DNA from: JAPHSX01 sp041554195
GTDB taxonomy: Bacteria; Pseudomonadota; Gammaproteobacteria; Thiohalomonadales; Thiohalomonadaceae
Assembly (NCBI GenBank): GCA_041554195.1
Contig: JBFFMJ010000010.1
Location: 1-64,000 of the forward strand
Reading direction: 5' to 3'
DNA length: 64,000 nucleotides
The notes below the pieces were generated by a model. That model had not been told where the DNA came from. It saw only the letters and a program-made list of their open reading frames with translations, and did not search any database. This document shows positions 43,410-51,953 of the stretch, piece by piece. Both the position numbers and the translations under genes were made by a program. Position 1 is the first letter of the stretch. Each line of letters opens with the position of its first letter.

Positions 43410-44482
43410 TAGTCAAAACTCCTCAGCGCCAGGCCACATGCAATCATCAGGGCGGGGGCATCGTTGCTCAACACCTGTGCCTTGACGTTTGAGGATATGA
43501 CCATATTGGAGAAGGGATTTGCTACGGTTGTTGGCACACCGATACTTTGCTCGATCATCTCATCCACGCCAGGAATTGATGAGCTGCCTCCGGCAAGGAC
43601 GATATGGTCTACCGTGTTGTACTGACTGGATGAGAAAAAGAACTGTAACGAGCGACTAACCTGTTGCGCCATCGCCTCTTTAAAGGGTTCCAATACTTCA
43701 GGTACATAGTTGTCGGGCAGTCCGCCCTGGCGCTTTGCCATCCCCGCCTCTTCGTAGGAGAGACCATAGCGACGCTGGATCTCTTCGGTTAGCTGCTTCC
43801 CACCAAATACCTGTTCACGGGTATAGATAGTTTTCAGATCGTGCAAAACATTGAGAGTTGTCATAGTAGCGCCGACATCGATCACTGCAATGGTTTTGTC
43901 CAGTCCATGATCAGGCATCTGCTCCTTAAGCATGGTGAACGCATTCTCCATGGCGTACGCTTCGACATCGATGACCTGCGCCTTAAGACCTGCGATTTCA
44001 ATAGCATCGACACGCACTTCAACATTTTCACTGCGTGAAGCAGCAAGCATGACATCATATTGTTCGGGATCGTCGGCCGAAGGTCCAATGATTTCAAAAT
44101 CGAGGTTAACTTCCTCAAGTGGGTAGGGGATATATTGATCCGCTTCATTCAAGATAGAGGCCTCCATCTCATCCTCTGAGATGTTAGCTGGCATGGATAT
44201 CACCTTGGTGATTACCGCCGATCCGGCTACCGCTGCTGCCGCGTGGCGCGCCTTGGTGCGCGATCGCTTTACCGCCCGCTTAATCGCCTCACCCACCGCA
44301 TCGACATCCGAAATGTTCTTTTCGATGACCGAGTTAGGCGGCAGAGGCTCTACGGCATAGCTTTCTACGCGATAACGATCACCGGCCCTGCTCAGCTCCA
44401 GCAGTTTTACCGCTGTGGTACTGATATCAAGGCCGAGTATGATGGGCTTTTTCCGTCCCAAGAGCGCTGATAACGAAGCCAT
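43409..44482 (-). CDS. pilM: Type IV pilus assembly ATPase-like protein PilM
   Basis: 357 residues, actin/FtsA-like. Nucleotide-binding blocks are ILGLDISTTAVKLLEL (phosphate 1), AVIDVGATMTTLNVL (phosphate 2) and HIVLAGGSSSIPG (adenosine). The central SEDEMEASILNEADQYIPYPLEEVNLDFEI block is typical of PilM. It is cytoplasmic and recruits PilN through its N-terminal peptide. It is the first gene of the long minus-strand run and diverges from ponA, the same arrangement as in E. coli (hofM/mrcA) and Pseudomonas. Confidence 0.96.
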   Translation of the reverse strand: MASLSALLGRKKPIILGLDISTTAVKLLELSRAGDRYRVESYAVEPLPPNSVIEKNISDVDAVGEAIKRAVKRSRTKARHAAAAVAGSAVITKVISMPANISEDEMEASILNEADQYIPYPLEEVNLDFEIIGPSADDPEQYDVMLAASRSENVEVRVDAIEIAGLKAQVIDVEAYAMENAFTMLKEQMPDHGLDKTIAVIDVGATMTTLNVLHDLKTIYTREQVFGGKQLTEEIQRRYGLSYEEAGMAKRQGGLPDNYVPEVLEPFKEAMAQQVSRSLQFFFSSSQYNTVDHIVLAGGSSSIPGVDEMIEQSIGVPTTVANPFSNMVISSNVKAQVLSNDAPALMIACGLALRSFD

Positions 44483-44518
44483 TTTTTCCTTTATATTTCC
44501 TAGGTTACGTTCATTATC

Positions 44519-44559
44519 TATTTAATAACATTAAATACCACTGTCAACTTACATGTCAA
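44519..44559 (-). promoter_or_regulatory. Candidate tandem promoters for pilM
   Basis: Two perfect -35 hexamers TTGACA lie on the minus strand at 44559-44554 and 44547-44542, 12 bases apart. The downstream one has TAAATA after 17 bases (44524-44519). The upstream one has TATTTA after 16 (44537-44532). Both point to pilM, within the 149-base divergent region with ponA. Confidence 0.45.
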
Positions 44560-44631
44560 CTAATATTTGAACATCTCTAAATAGTCTGCTGTCTGTAAAA
44601 CCTTTATACTGGCAGGCTACACACTCCAGCC

Positions 44632-47139
44632 ATGATAAAGCTCACACTTCCAACAATGAAAATACCTGTAAAGTTAATAAGATACGGAATCATCACCTCT
44701 TTGACCGGAATCGCGCTCGGAGGGCTGGTCATCCTCGGTACCTATCTCTACCTCAATCCGAAGCTCCCTGCGGTTGATGTTCTGAAGGATGTACAGCTAC
44801 AGGTACCCCTACGCGTCTATACCTCGGATGGGGTGTTAATGGCCGAATTTGCCGAAATGAAGCGCATCCCGCTGCAGTACGAACAGTTCCCGCAGCGTAT
44901 GGTGCAAGCCGTGCTCGCAGCCGAGGATGACCGCTTCTTTGAACATCCAGGCGTTGATTATAAGGGTATACTTCGTGCCGTCTTCCACCTTGTAACTACG
45001 GGTCAAAAAGGATCGGGCGGTAGTACTATTACGATGCAGCTTGCTCGTAACACATTGATTACACGAGAAGTAACTTACAGCAGGAAAATTAGGGAGATAC
45101 TCCTATCTTTGAAGATTGAGGAGACTCTGAGCAAGGAGGAGATCCTCACCCTCTACCTCAATAAGATCTTCCTCGGCCACCGCTCCTATGGTGTCGCGGC
45201 GGCGGCACAGGTCTACTACGGCAAGGATCTGGCCGATCTCACCACTGAGCAGCTTGCCATGATCGCCGGCCTGCCCAAGGCACCATCAGCCTATAACCCA
45301 GTTACCAACCCCGAACGCGCCCTGATCCGACGCAACCACATTCTGGGCCGCATGCATGATCTAGGATTTATCGGCGATGAGGAGTATCAGCTGGCTCTCA
45401 ACACCCCTGATGACGCCTCACTCCACGGCAGCCAGGCCGAGCTCTCTGCCCCCTATGTGGCTGAAATGGTGCGTGATGAGATGCTCGCACGCTACGGTAA
45501 GGAGGCCTACACCGCAGGGTTTAATGTCTACACCACCCTCCAGGCGCCGCAACAGGCGGCCGCCAACCGGGCCTTGCACACCAATCTGCTCGCCTATGAG
45601 CAGCGCCATGGTTATCGTGGGCCAGAAAAACATGTCGTACTAACGGATCAGGCAGGGCCAGAAGAGTGGGCGGCAGTAATCAAGGGGATTGGTACTGTCG
45701 GAGGGCTATCGCCGGCACTGGTGATCGGACTTGCCGAACAGTCCGCGGTTGTCTATTTGCAGGACGGGACCCTACAGTTGCTCACCTGGGAAGGTATGAA
45801 GTGGGCACGTCGCTATATTAATGACAACGCCATGGGGCCGGAGCCGAAGAGGGCATCCGATGTTCTCAAGGTAGGAGATATCGCCCGCATTGAGCTCGAC
45901 AGGGAGGGGAACTGGCAACTGGTCCAACGTCCCGACGTCAGCGGCGCCCTGGTATCCCTGAATCCACACAATGGAGCTTTACTGGCCCTTGTCGGGGGCT
46001 TCGACTATTTCGAGAGCAAGTTCAACCGCGTGATCCAGGCCAAGCGCCAACCCGGTTCGAACTTTAAGCCTTTCATCTACTCTGCAGCCCTTGAGAACGG
46101 TTATACCACCGCGAGCCTGATTAATGATGCGCCAGTTGTTTTTGAGGATAGCGAACTGGAGAGCGAGTGGCGCCCCGAAAACTACAGCGGCAAGTTCTAT
46201 GGTCCTACCCGCCTGCGTGAAGCGCTAGTCAATTCACGCAATCTGGTCTCTATTCGCCTTTTACAAAGCACTGGCATCCGCACAGCGATCAAATATATTA
46301 GTAAATTTGGCTTCGATCCCGCGGAGCTCTCTCGTGACCTCTCACTGGCCCTGGGCAGTGCCACGCTTACCCCTTATGACCTGGCAAGAGGCTATGCGGT
46401 ATTCGCCAATGGAGGTTATCTCATCGAACCCCACTTCATTGAGCGTATTGAGGATAGCCAAGGTAATGTGCTGTTTCAGGTTGATCCGCTCTATGCCTGC
46501 GAACCTGAGGAGTGCCCGGAAAAGCCGCAACCGGCTCTCATTGCCGAGGAAGAGAGTGACCTGACGGAGTCACCCGAGGCCATTGTTTCCAGCGAGACAC
46601 CAGAGAGGGAGGGTACTGCACTACAACCTGCGCACTTCCGTGCCGCAACACGTGTGATCGACCCTCGCAATGTCTACCTCATCACCTCACTGATGCAGGA
46701 TGTGATCCGTCGCGGTACCGGGCGCTCTGCCCTGCAACTGGGCCGTGGCGACCTGGCAGGCAAAACCGGCACCACGAATGATCAGCAGGATGCCTGGTTC
46801 TCCGGCTTCAACCGGGATGTCGTCACCACGGCCTGGGTTGGTTTTGATACACCCCGTTCGATGGGCCACAAGGAGACCGGCGCACGTGCCGCACTCCCTA
46901 TGTGGATCGACTATATGCGTGAGGCACTCAAGCAGAGTGTCGAGCAGATCCCCGAACAGCCCGAGGGTGTTGTCTCGGCTCGTATAGATGCCGAGACCGG
47001 GCAATTTACCTCTGCCGACAATCCCAAAGCCATTTTCGAGCTATTCCGTGTAGAAAATGTACCGGCTACCACCGATCTTCCTCCGGAGAAGGTCGGGGGC
47101 AACACCGAGAACGGCACCCTCACCGGCGATATCTTTTAA
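44632..47139 (+). CDS. mrcA: Penicillin-binding protein 1A (bifunctional)
   Basis: 835 residues. The TM helix is at about 20-40. The glycosyltransferase family 51 domain (about 60-240) has AAEDDRFFEHPGVD (catalytic E98) and GGSTITMQLARN. The OB-like insertion of class A PBPs is followed by the transpeptidase with SxxK at S476-K479 (PGSNFKPFIY), SxN in VNSRNLVSI and KTG at 711-713. It polymerises and cross-links peptidoglycan at the inner membrane. It diverges from pilM as in many gammaproteobacteria (also named ponA). A Glu/Pro-rich insertion (about 620-660) lies before the KTG part. Confidence 0.96.
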   Translation: MIKLTLPTMKIPVKLIRYGIITSLTGIALGGLVILGTYLYLNPKLPAVDVLKDVQLQVPLRVYTSDGVLMAEFAEMKRIPLQYEQFPQRMVQAVLAAEDDRFFEHPGVDYKGILRAVFHLVTTGQKGSGGSTITMQLARNTLITREVTYSRKIREILLSLKIEETLSKEEILTLYLNKIFLGHRSYGVAAAAQVYYGKDLADLTTEQLAMIAGLPKAPSAYNPVTNPERALIRRNHILGRMHDLGFIGDEEYQLALNTPDDASLHGSQAELSAPYVAEMVRDEMLARYGKEAYTAGFNVYTTLQAPQQAAANRALHTNLLAYEQRHGYRGPEKHVVLTDQAGPEEWAAVIKGIGTVGGLSPALVIGLAEQSAVVYLQDGTLQLLTWEGMKWARRYINDNAMGPEPKRASDVLKVGDIARIELDREGNWQLVQRPDVSGALVSLNPHNGALLALVGGFDYFESKFNRVIQAKRQPGSNFKPFIYSAALENGYTTASLINDAPVVFEDSELESEWRPENYSGKFYGPTRLREALVNSRNLVSIRLLQSTGIRTAIKYISKFGFDPAELSRDLSLALGSATLTPYDLARGYAVFANGGYLIEPHFIERIEDSQGNVLFQVDPLYACEPEECPEKPQPALIAEEESDLTESPEAIVSSETPEREGTALQPAHFRAATRVIDPRNVYLITSLMQDVIRRGTGRSALQLGRGDLAGKTGTTNDQQDAWFSGFNRDVVTTAWVGFDTPRSMGHKETGARAALPMWIDYMREALKQSVEQIPEQPEGVVSARIDAETGQFTSADNPKAIFELFRVENVPATTDLPPEKVGGNTENGTLTGDIF

Positions 47140-47145
47140 CCTGCC

Positions 47146-47760
47146 ATGGGGCGTCAGCCTGGGCATCACGGTGATGCGCAACAGCGCATCCTGCTGGCAC
47201 AAGCCGCCGCCCGCCTGATGGCGGAGAGTGGACAGCGCGACTTTGCTGCGGCCAAACGCAAGGCCGCTATGCAACTTGGCCTGCAACATAGTCGCAATCT
47301 GCCGGGGAATGAGGAGATTGAGGCGGCACTGCGCGACTATCAACAGCTATTTCAACACGACACACAACAGCAGCAACTGCTCGAACTTCGCCAGACAGCG
47401 CTCAAGGCGATGGGGCTGTTCGCTCCCTTCTCACCCCGTCTGGTCGGCCCGGTACTCCACGGCACGGCGGACCGCTACTGCCCGATCTCGCTGCACCTGT
47501 TCGCCGATACCAGCGAGGCGGTAAGGATATTTCTACTGGACCATAAAATCCCCTTTGAGCAGGGGGAGCAGCGAGTACTCTACAGCGGTGGCCGGGAGGC
47601 TCACTACCCACTGTTCCAGTTTCTCGCCGGGGAGAGTGCGCTGGAGCTGACCGTCTTCCCCATCGACGGCCTGCGACAACACCCCGTAAGTCCGGTAGAC
47701 GGCAAGGCGCTGTCGCGTGCCAGCGAGAATGTCCTGCGTCAGATGCTAGAGGAGGAGTGA
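47146..47760 (+). CDS. Conserved hypothetical protein, nucleotidyltransferase-like
   Basis: 204 residues. The helical N-terminal half (LLAQAAARLMAESGQRDFAAAKRKAA) is followed from about 95 by RLVGPVLHGTADRYCPISLHLFAD, a helix, a PFEQGEQRVLYSGG segment and LFQFLAGESALELTVFP. The GxxxxGTA...IxLHLF layout recalls the start of a Pol-beta type nucleotidyltransferase, but the two catalytic Asp positions read C-P-I-S, so activity would be lost. It starts 6 bases after mrcA and is likely co-transcribed. It converges with the malic enzyme gene. The fold assignment is by eye and tentative. Confidence 0.7.
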   Translation: MGRQPGHHGDAQQRILLAQAAARLMAESGQRDFAAAKRKAAMQLGLQHSRNLPGNEEIEAALRDYQQLFQHDTQQQQLLELRQTALKAMGLFAPFSPRLVGPVLHGTADRYCPISLHLFADTSEAVRIFLLDHKIPFEQGEQRVLYSGGREAHYPLFQFLAGESALELTVFPIDGLRQHPVSPVDGKALSRASENVLRQMLEEE

Positions 47761-47773
47761 AGCGCAACAGCCC

Positions 47774-49030
47774 TTAGAAGTATTTTTCTGGTAACGGCAA
47801 ACGCGCCACACCACTTGCCACCGCTGCCCGCGCCACCACCGAGGAGACCCGTAACAGCAATCTGGGGTCGAACGGTTTGGGCAGGATATAGTCCGGCCCG
47901 AACACCATCTTGCCAACCCCATAGGCCTGTAACACTGGCTCGGGCACATCATCTCGCGCCAGTTGCGCCAGCTCACGCACAGCAGCGGCCTTCATTGCAT
48001 AGTTAATCGTCTGCGCCCGCACATCCAGCGCACCGCGAAAGATGAAGGGAAATCCCAGTACATTATTCACCTGATTGGGATAATCACTACGCCCGGTGGC
48101 CATGATCAAATCATCCCGTACCGCATGGGCCTGCTGTGGCAGGATCTCCGGGGTGGGGTTAGAGAGAGCAAAGAGTATCGGCCGTGGGGCCATCGCCGCT
48201 ACCATATCGGCGGTGATGCTATCGGGACCGGCAACACCCACCAGCACATCGGCACCCGCCACGGCATCGCCCAGAGTTCTCAGCTCGCTATCAATGGCGA
48301 AGCGCTGCTTATAGGCGTTAAGCCCTTCTCTTGCACTGTGGATCACCCCCAGGCGATCCACCATCACCAGCTGTTCACGCCGCGCCCCCATCGCCAGTAG
48401 CAACTCCATCGAGGCGATGGCGGCAGAGCCGGCTCCCAGGCAGACAATGCGCACCTGATCCAGCCGCTTCTGCTGTAGTTCCAGCGCATTCAGCAGGCCC
48501 GCCGCGACGATCACCGCCGTACCGTGCTGATCATCATGGAACACCGGGATATCGAGCCGCTGTTGCAGACGCTGCTCGATCTCAAAACAGGCGGGGGCGG
48601 CGATATCTTCCAGGTTGATACCACCGAAGGTGGGGGCGATGTTAGCCACGGTCTCGACAAAGGCATCAATGGAGTCGGCCTGCACCTCAATATCAAACAC
48701 ATCAATATCGGCAAAGCGTTTGAATAACACCGCCTTGCCCTCCATCACCGGCTTGCTCGCCAACGGCCCAACCCGACCGAGCCCAAGCACGGCACTGCCA
48801 TCGCTGATCACCCCCACCAGATTACCTTTGCCGGTATAACGGTAGGCCATCTGCTCATCGGCGGCGATGGCGCGTACAGGTGCCGCTACCCCGGGCGTGT
48901 AGGCGAGAGAGAGGGCACTTTGGTTATCACAGGGCTTAGTTATGGCCGTGGCGATCTTTCCGGGATGCGGCTTGGCATGATAGTCGAGTGCCAGATCGTC
49001 GATTGATTCAGAATCGGAAAATGGCTTCAT
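47774..49030 (-). CDS. NAD(P)-dependent malic enzyme, short form
   Basis: 418 residues, malic-enzyme domains only; the C-terminal phosphotransacetylase-like domain of MaeB is absent. Motifs: SLAYTPGVAAP, GDGSAVLGLG-type as ISDGSAVLGLGRVG, KRFADIDVFDIE, INLEDIAAPACFEIE and DDQHGTAVI, then the dinucleotide fold CLGAGSAAIASMELL and the ALSNPTPEILP loop. It oxidatively decarboxylates malate to pyruvate. It is monocistronic between a strong terminator upstream (49165) and the convergent NTase-like gene. Confidence 0.93.
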   Translation of the reverse strand: MKPFSDSESIDDLALDYHAKPHPGKIATAITKPCDNQSALSLAYTPGVAAPVRAIAADEQMAYRYTGKGNLVGVISDGSAVLGLGRVGPLASKPVMEGKAVLFKRFADIDVFDIEVQADSIDAFVETVANIAPTFGGINLEDIAAPACFEIEQRLQQRLDIPVFHDDQHGTAVIVAAGLLNALELQQKRLDQVRIVCLGAGSAAIASMELLLAMGARREQLVMVDRLGVIHSAREGLNAYKQRFAIDSELRTLGDAVAGADVLVGVAGPDSITADMVAAMAPRPILFALSNPTPEILPQQAHAVRDDLIMATGRSDYPNQVNNVLGFPFIFRGALDVRAQTINYAMKAAAVRELAQLARDDVPEPVLQAYGVGKMVFGPDYILPKPFDPRLLLRVSSVVARAAVASGVARLPLPEKYF

Positions 49031-49164
49031 TGTCGTGCCCCTTCACGGTGTAGAGTCACAGGCTGCACTCTTTTGCTTTGTCGAGGAGTCATCACTTTTC
49101 TTTCCTGCTCAACCATTCACTGAATAGTAATTCGACCACTGCCTGCAAACCAGACGGTCACAAC

Positions 49165-49197
49165 AAAAAAGGGCGTCCCACTGGGACGCCCTTTTTT
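49165..49197. terminator. Bidirectional intrinsic terminator after rpmE
   Basis: Stem GGGCGTCCC (49171-49179), ACT loop, GGGACGCCC (49183-49191), flanked by AAAAAA on the left and TTTTTT on the right. It ends the rpmE transcript on the minus strand, 20 bases past the stop codon. Confidence 0.93.
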
Positions 49198-49217
49198 CTG
49201 CAGAAACAGCCGCGAAA

Positions 49218-49421
49218 TTACTTGCGCGCGTACTTCTGACGGAACTTGTCAACACGACCCGCGGTATCAAGCGTTCTCTGCTTACCGGTAAAGAAGGGAT
49301 GGCATGCAGAACAGACATCGAGGTTCAGATCCTTGCCCACGGTGGACTTGGTCTGGAAGGTGTTACCACAGCTACAGGTAGCAGTGATTTCGTTATATTC
49401 GGGGTGAATTTCCGGTTTCAT
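49218..49421 (-). CDS. rpmE: 50S ribosomal protein L31 (zinc-binding form)
   Basis: 67 residues. Begins MKPEIHPEYNEITATCSCGN; the zinc ligands are C16, C18, C37 and C40 (CSCG and CSACHPF), so this is the Zn-containing C+ paralogue. Ends RVDKFRQKYARK. It has its own terminator and a roughly 120-base upstream region, so it is transcribed alone. Confidence 0.97.
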   Translation of the reverse strand: MKPEIHPEYNEITATCSCGNTFQTKSTVGKDLNLDVCSACHPFFTGKQRTLDTAGRVDKFRQKYARK

Positions 49422-49546
49422 GGTTGAACCTCATCGTACGTGGTTATCGTGCCGCTATGCCGGTTTTCTCACCGCACACCGCACAGGCCTTAAATCGAGC
49501 ACGGCATAATACGAGAAAGCGGCAAACACAGCAAGAGCTATTATTC

Positions 49547-49885
49547 CTAGGACCCGGGGAAAGGCAGCACCTCGGCCTTTTTTCGCTCCCGCGGCTTTGG
49601 TCGTGATTGGCGATTCAGCGCCTCTGTCAGTCCCTCTTCACCCGCAAAAGCCTGCCACATCATATTACTCAGCTCAATACAGGCGGCCATCGGATTCGGG
49701 GAGTGCTCGCGTATTTGATCAACGCGCCACTGCAGCCCTCGCAGGCGTTGCTGACAGCGCTCTGCGGATGCCTCGATCATCGTCTCGATCATTTCACGCC
49801 GCATCGCTTCAAACCCTGCCGGGTCCTGACAAGCCAACTGACTCCACTGCTCAAAGTCCATCGGCTGTCGACTGGAACGGGACAC
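49547..49885 (-). CDS. DUF3135 family protein
   Basis: 112 residues from a GTG at 49885, chosen because GGAGG lies five bases upstream; the first ATG (49861) lacks a ribosome binding site. FEQWSQLACQDPAGFEAMRRE, then RLRGLQWRVDQI and NPMAACIELSNMMWQAF are the conserved blocks of this small gammaproteobacterial family of unknown function. It is predicted soluble and helical, with a basic C-terminus. It lies between rpmE and rho, each on the same strand but separately terminated. Confidence 0.8.
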   Translation of the reverse strand: MSRSSRQPMDFEQWSQLACQDPAGFEAMRREMIETMIEASAERCQQRLRGLQWRVDQIREHSPNPMAACIELSNMMWQAFAGEEGLTEALNRQSRPKPRERKKAEVLPFPGS

Positions 49886-49982
49886 AGGCACCTCCACCAA
49901 ACTAACCCTACTAAAGAACTATAAACCACCGGCAGAATGTCGCCATAAACCCTTCCGCCACCGGGTCTTTAACCGCAGGCGC

Positions 49983-50009
49983 AAAAAAGGGCACCACAGT
50001 GCCCCCTTT
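49983..50009 (-). terminator. Intrinsic terminator of rho
   Basis: On the minus strand a stem GGGCAC/GTGCCC (49999-50004 with 49989-49994, CACA-type loop) is followed by TTTTTT (49988-49983). It lies 19 bases past the rho stop codon. Confidence 0.85.
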
Positions 50010-50027
50010 GTCAGAGTAACCTGAAGG

Positions 50028-51284
50028 TCATCGTTTCATCATGCCGAAGAACTCATCGTTCGTCTTGGTCGACTTGATCTTATCCTGCAGGAACTCCATC
50101 GCCGCCAGCTCATCCATTTCGTGTACCAGTTTGCGCAGGATCCACATCATCTGCAGCTCATCCGGCTTGGTCAACAGCTCCTCACGACGGGTGCCGGAAC
50201 GGTTAATGTTAATTGACGGGTAGATACGCTTCTCGGAGATGCGACGATCCAGATGTACCTCGGAGTTACCGGTACCCTTAAACTCCTCGTAAATCACATC
50301 ATCCATGCGTGAACCGGTCTCAACCAGAGCGGTGGCGAGGATAGTCAGCGAGCCTCCCTCCTCAATGTTACGCGCAGCACCAAAGAAGCGCTTGGGCCGG
50401 TGCAGGGCGTTGGCGTCGACACCACCGGTCAGCACCTTGCCGGAGGAGGGGATCACGGTGTTATAGGCACGGGCCAGACGGGTAATGGAGTCGAGCAGGA
50501 TCACTACATCGCGCTTGTGCTCCACCAGACGCTTGGCCTTCTCGATCACCATCTCGGCCACCTGTACGTGGCGGCTGGCCGGCTCATCGAAGGTCGAGGA
50601 GACCACCTCACCGCGTACCGAGCGGGCCATCTCCGTCACCTCTTCCGGGCGCTCATCAATGAGCAGCACGATGAGGTAGCACTCCGGGTGCTTGGCCGCA
50701 ATCGACTGGGCGATGTTTTGCAGCATCATGGTCTTACCGGTCTTCGGCGGCGCGACGATAAGGCCGCGCTGCCCCTTTCCGATGGGGGCGACCAGGTCGA
50801 TGACACGGGCGGTGACATCCTCGGTACTGCCGTTGCCCATCTCCAGCACAAAACGCTCATTGGCATGTAGCGGGGTGAGGTTGGAGAAGACGACCTTGTT
50901 CTTGGCATTCTCCGGCGGCTCGTAGTTGATCTCATCAACCTTCAGCAGCGCGAAGTAGCGCTCGCCCTCCTTGGGGGGGCGAATCTTACCCGACACGGTA
51001 TCACCGGTACGCAGGTTGAAACGGCGGATCTGACTGGGTGAGACATAGATATCATCCGGCCCGGCGAGGTACGAGCTGTCGGCCGAACGCAGGAAACCGA
51101 AGCCATCCTGCAGGATCTCCAACACCCCATCACCATAAATATCCTCACCACTCTTGGCGTGCGATTTGAGGATAGCGAAGATTACCGCCTCCTTGCGTGA
51201 ACGGGAGATGTTTTCAATGCCCATGGACTCAGCCAGGGCAATGAGTTCAGAAGCAGGTTTTCTTTTTAGTTCCGTCAGATTCAT
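50028..51284 (-). CDS. rho: Transcription termination factor Rho
   Basis: 418 residues (E. coli 419). It begins MNLTELKRKPASELIALAE. The RNA-binding cold-shock-like domain (about 50-120) has GFGFLRSADSSYLAGPDDIYVS. Walker A is APPKTGKTMMLQ, Walker B VVILLDSITRLARAYN, then the R-loop and a C-terminal RRISEKRIYPSININRSGTRREELL. It is a hexameric RNA-dependent helicase. It lies downstream of trxA with a 207-base leader, consistent with the autoregulated rho leader known in E. coli. Confidence 0.98.
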   Translation of the reverse strand: MNLTELKRKPASELIALAESMGIENISRSRKEAVIFAILKSHAKSGEDIYGDGVLEILQDGFGFLRSADSSYLAGPDDIYVSPSQIRRFNLRTGDTVSGKIRPPKEGERYFALLKVDEINYEPPENAKNKVVFSNLTPLHANERFVLEMGNGSTEDVTARVIDLVAPIGKGQRGLIVAPPKTGKTMMLQNIAQSIAAKHPECYLIVLLIDERPEEVTEMARSVRGEVVSSTFDEPASRHVQVAEMVIEKAKRLVEHKRDVVILLDSITRLARAYNTVIPSSGKVLTGGVDANALHRPKRFFGAARNIEEGGSLTILATALVETGSRMDDVIYEEFKGTGNSEVHLDRRISEKRIYPSININRSGTRREELLTKPDELQMMWILRKLVHEMDELAAMEFLQDKIKSTKTNDEFFGMMKR

Positions 51285-51491
51285 GGATTACGGCCGTATA
51301 TCAGGATAGATTGAAAGGGGTGGTGTTCGAGATTAGTGTTATACGATCAGCGCGGTTCCGGTGATCGGTTGGATTTCGAACGAAGTGTTTTTCTTGGGTC
51401 TTAAGGGAAAATTTTCGTAATACTAGCAGTAAGCCCCTGCCACGTCCAGCCCATGGACAGGGCCAGACACAGAGGCAGCTAACTGCCTATT

Positions 51492-51818
51492 TCAAAGGTT
51501 GCTGTCGATAAAGGCGGTAAGCTGCGATTTGGAGACAGCGCCTACCTTGGTTGCCTCAACCTCGCCACCCTTGAACAGCATCAGGGTAGGGATACCGCGA
51601 ATACCAAACTTGGGCGGGGTGTTGGGGTTTTCATCGATATTCAGCTTGGCGACCTTCAGCTTGCCATCGTACTCTTCGGCGATCTCATCGAGGATCGGCG
51701 CGATCATCTTGCAGGGGCCGCACCAGTCTGCCCAGTAATCTACCAGCACCGTACCTTCCGCCTGTGTCACCTCTTGTTCAAAGGTATCGTCGGTTACGTA
51801 TACGATTTTCTCGCTCAA
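51492..51818 (-). CDS. trxA: Thioredoxin
   Basis: 108 residues with the active site WCGPC (WADWCGPCKMIAP) and cis-Pro in RGIPTLMLFKGGE. It is the cytoplasmic disulfide reductant. Divergent from rhlB and upstream of rho, the conserved rhlB-trxA-rho arrangement. A short hairpin (AGGCAG/CTGCCT) directly follows the stop codon, without a T-run. Confidence 0.97.
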   Translation of the reverse strand: MSEKIVYVTDDTFEQEVTQAEGTVLVDYWADWCGPCKMIAPILDEIAEEYDGKLKVAKLNIDENPNTPPKFGIRGIPTLMLFKGGEVEATKVGAVSKSQLTAFIDSNL

Positions 51819-51953
51819 TGTACTCTCTCCATTGGATTCGTCTAATCAGTGCCAAATATGACACCGCCTAAATAGCATTACCGCCATTTGAGCCCAATCT
51901 GCCTTCCATTTCAAGCCCAAAAGCCCTTCAATATTTGCTATCCTCTTTAGCCC

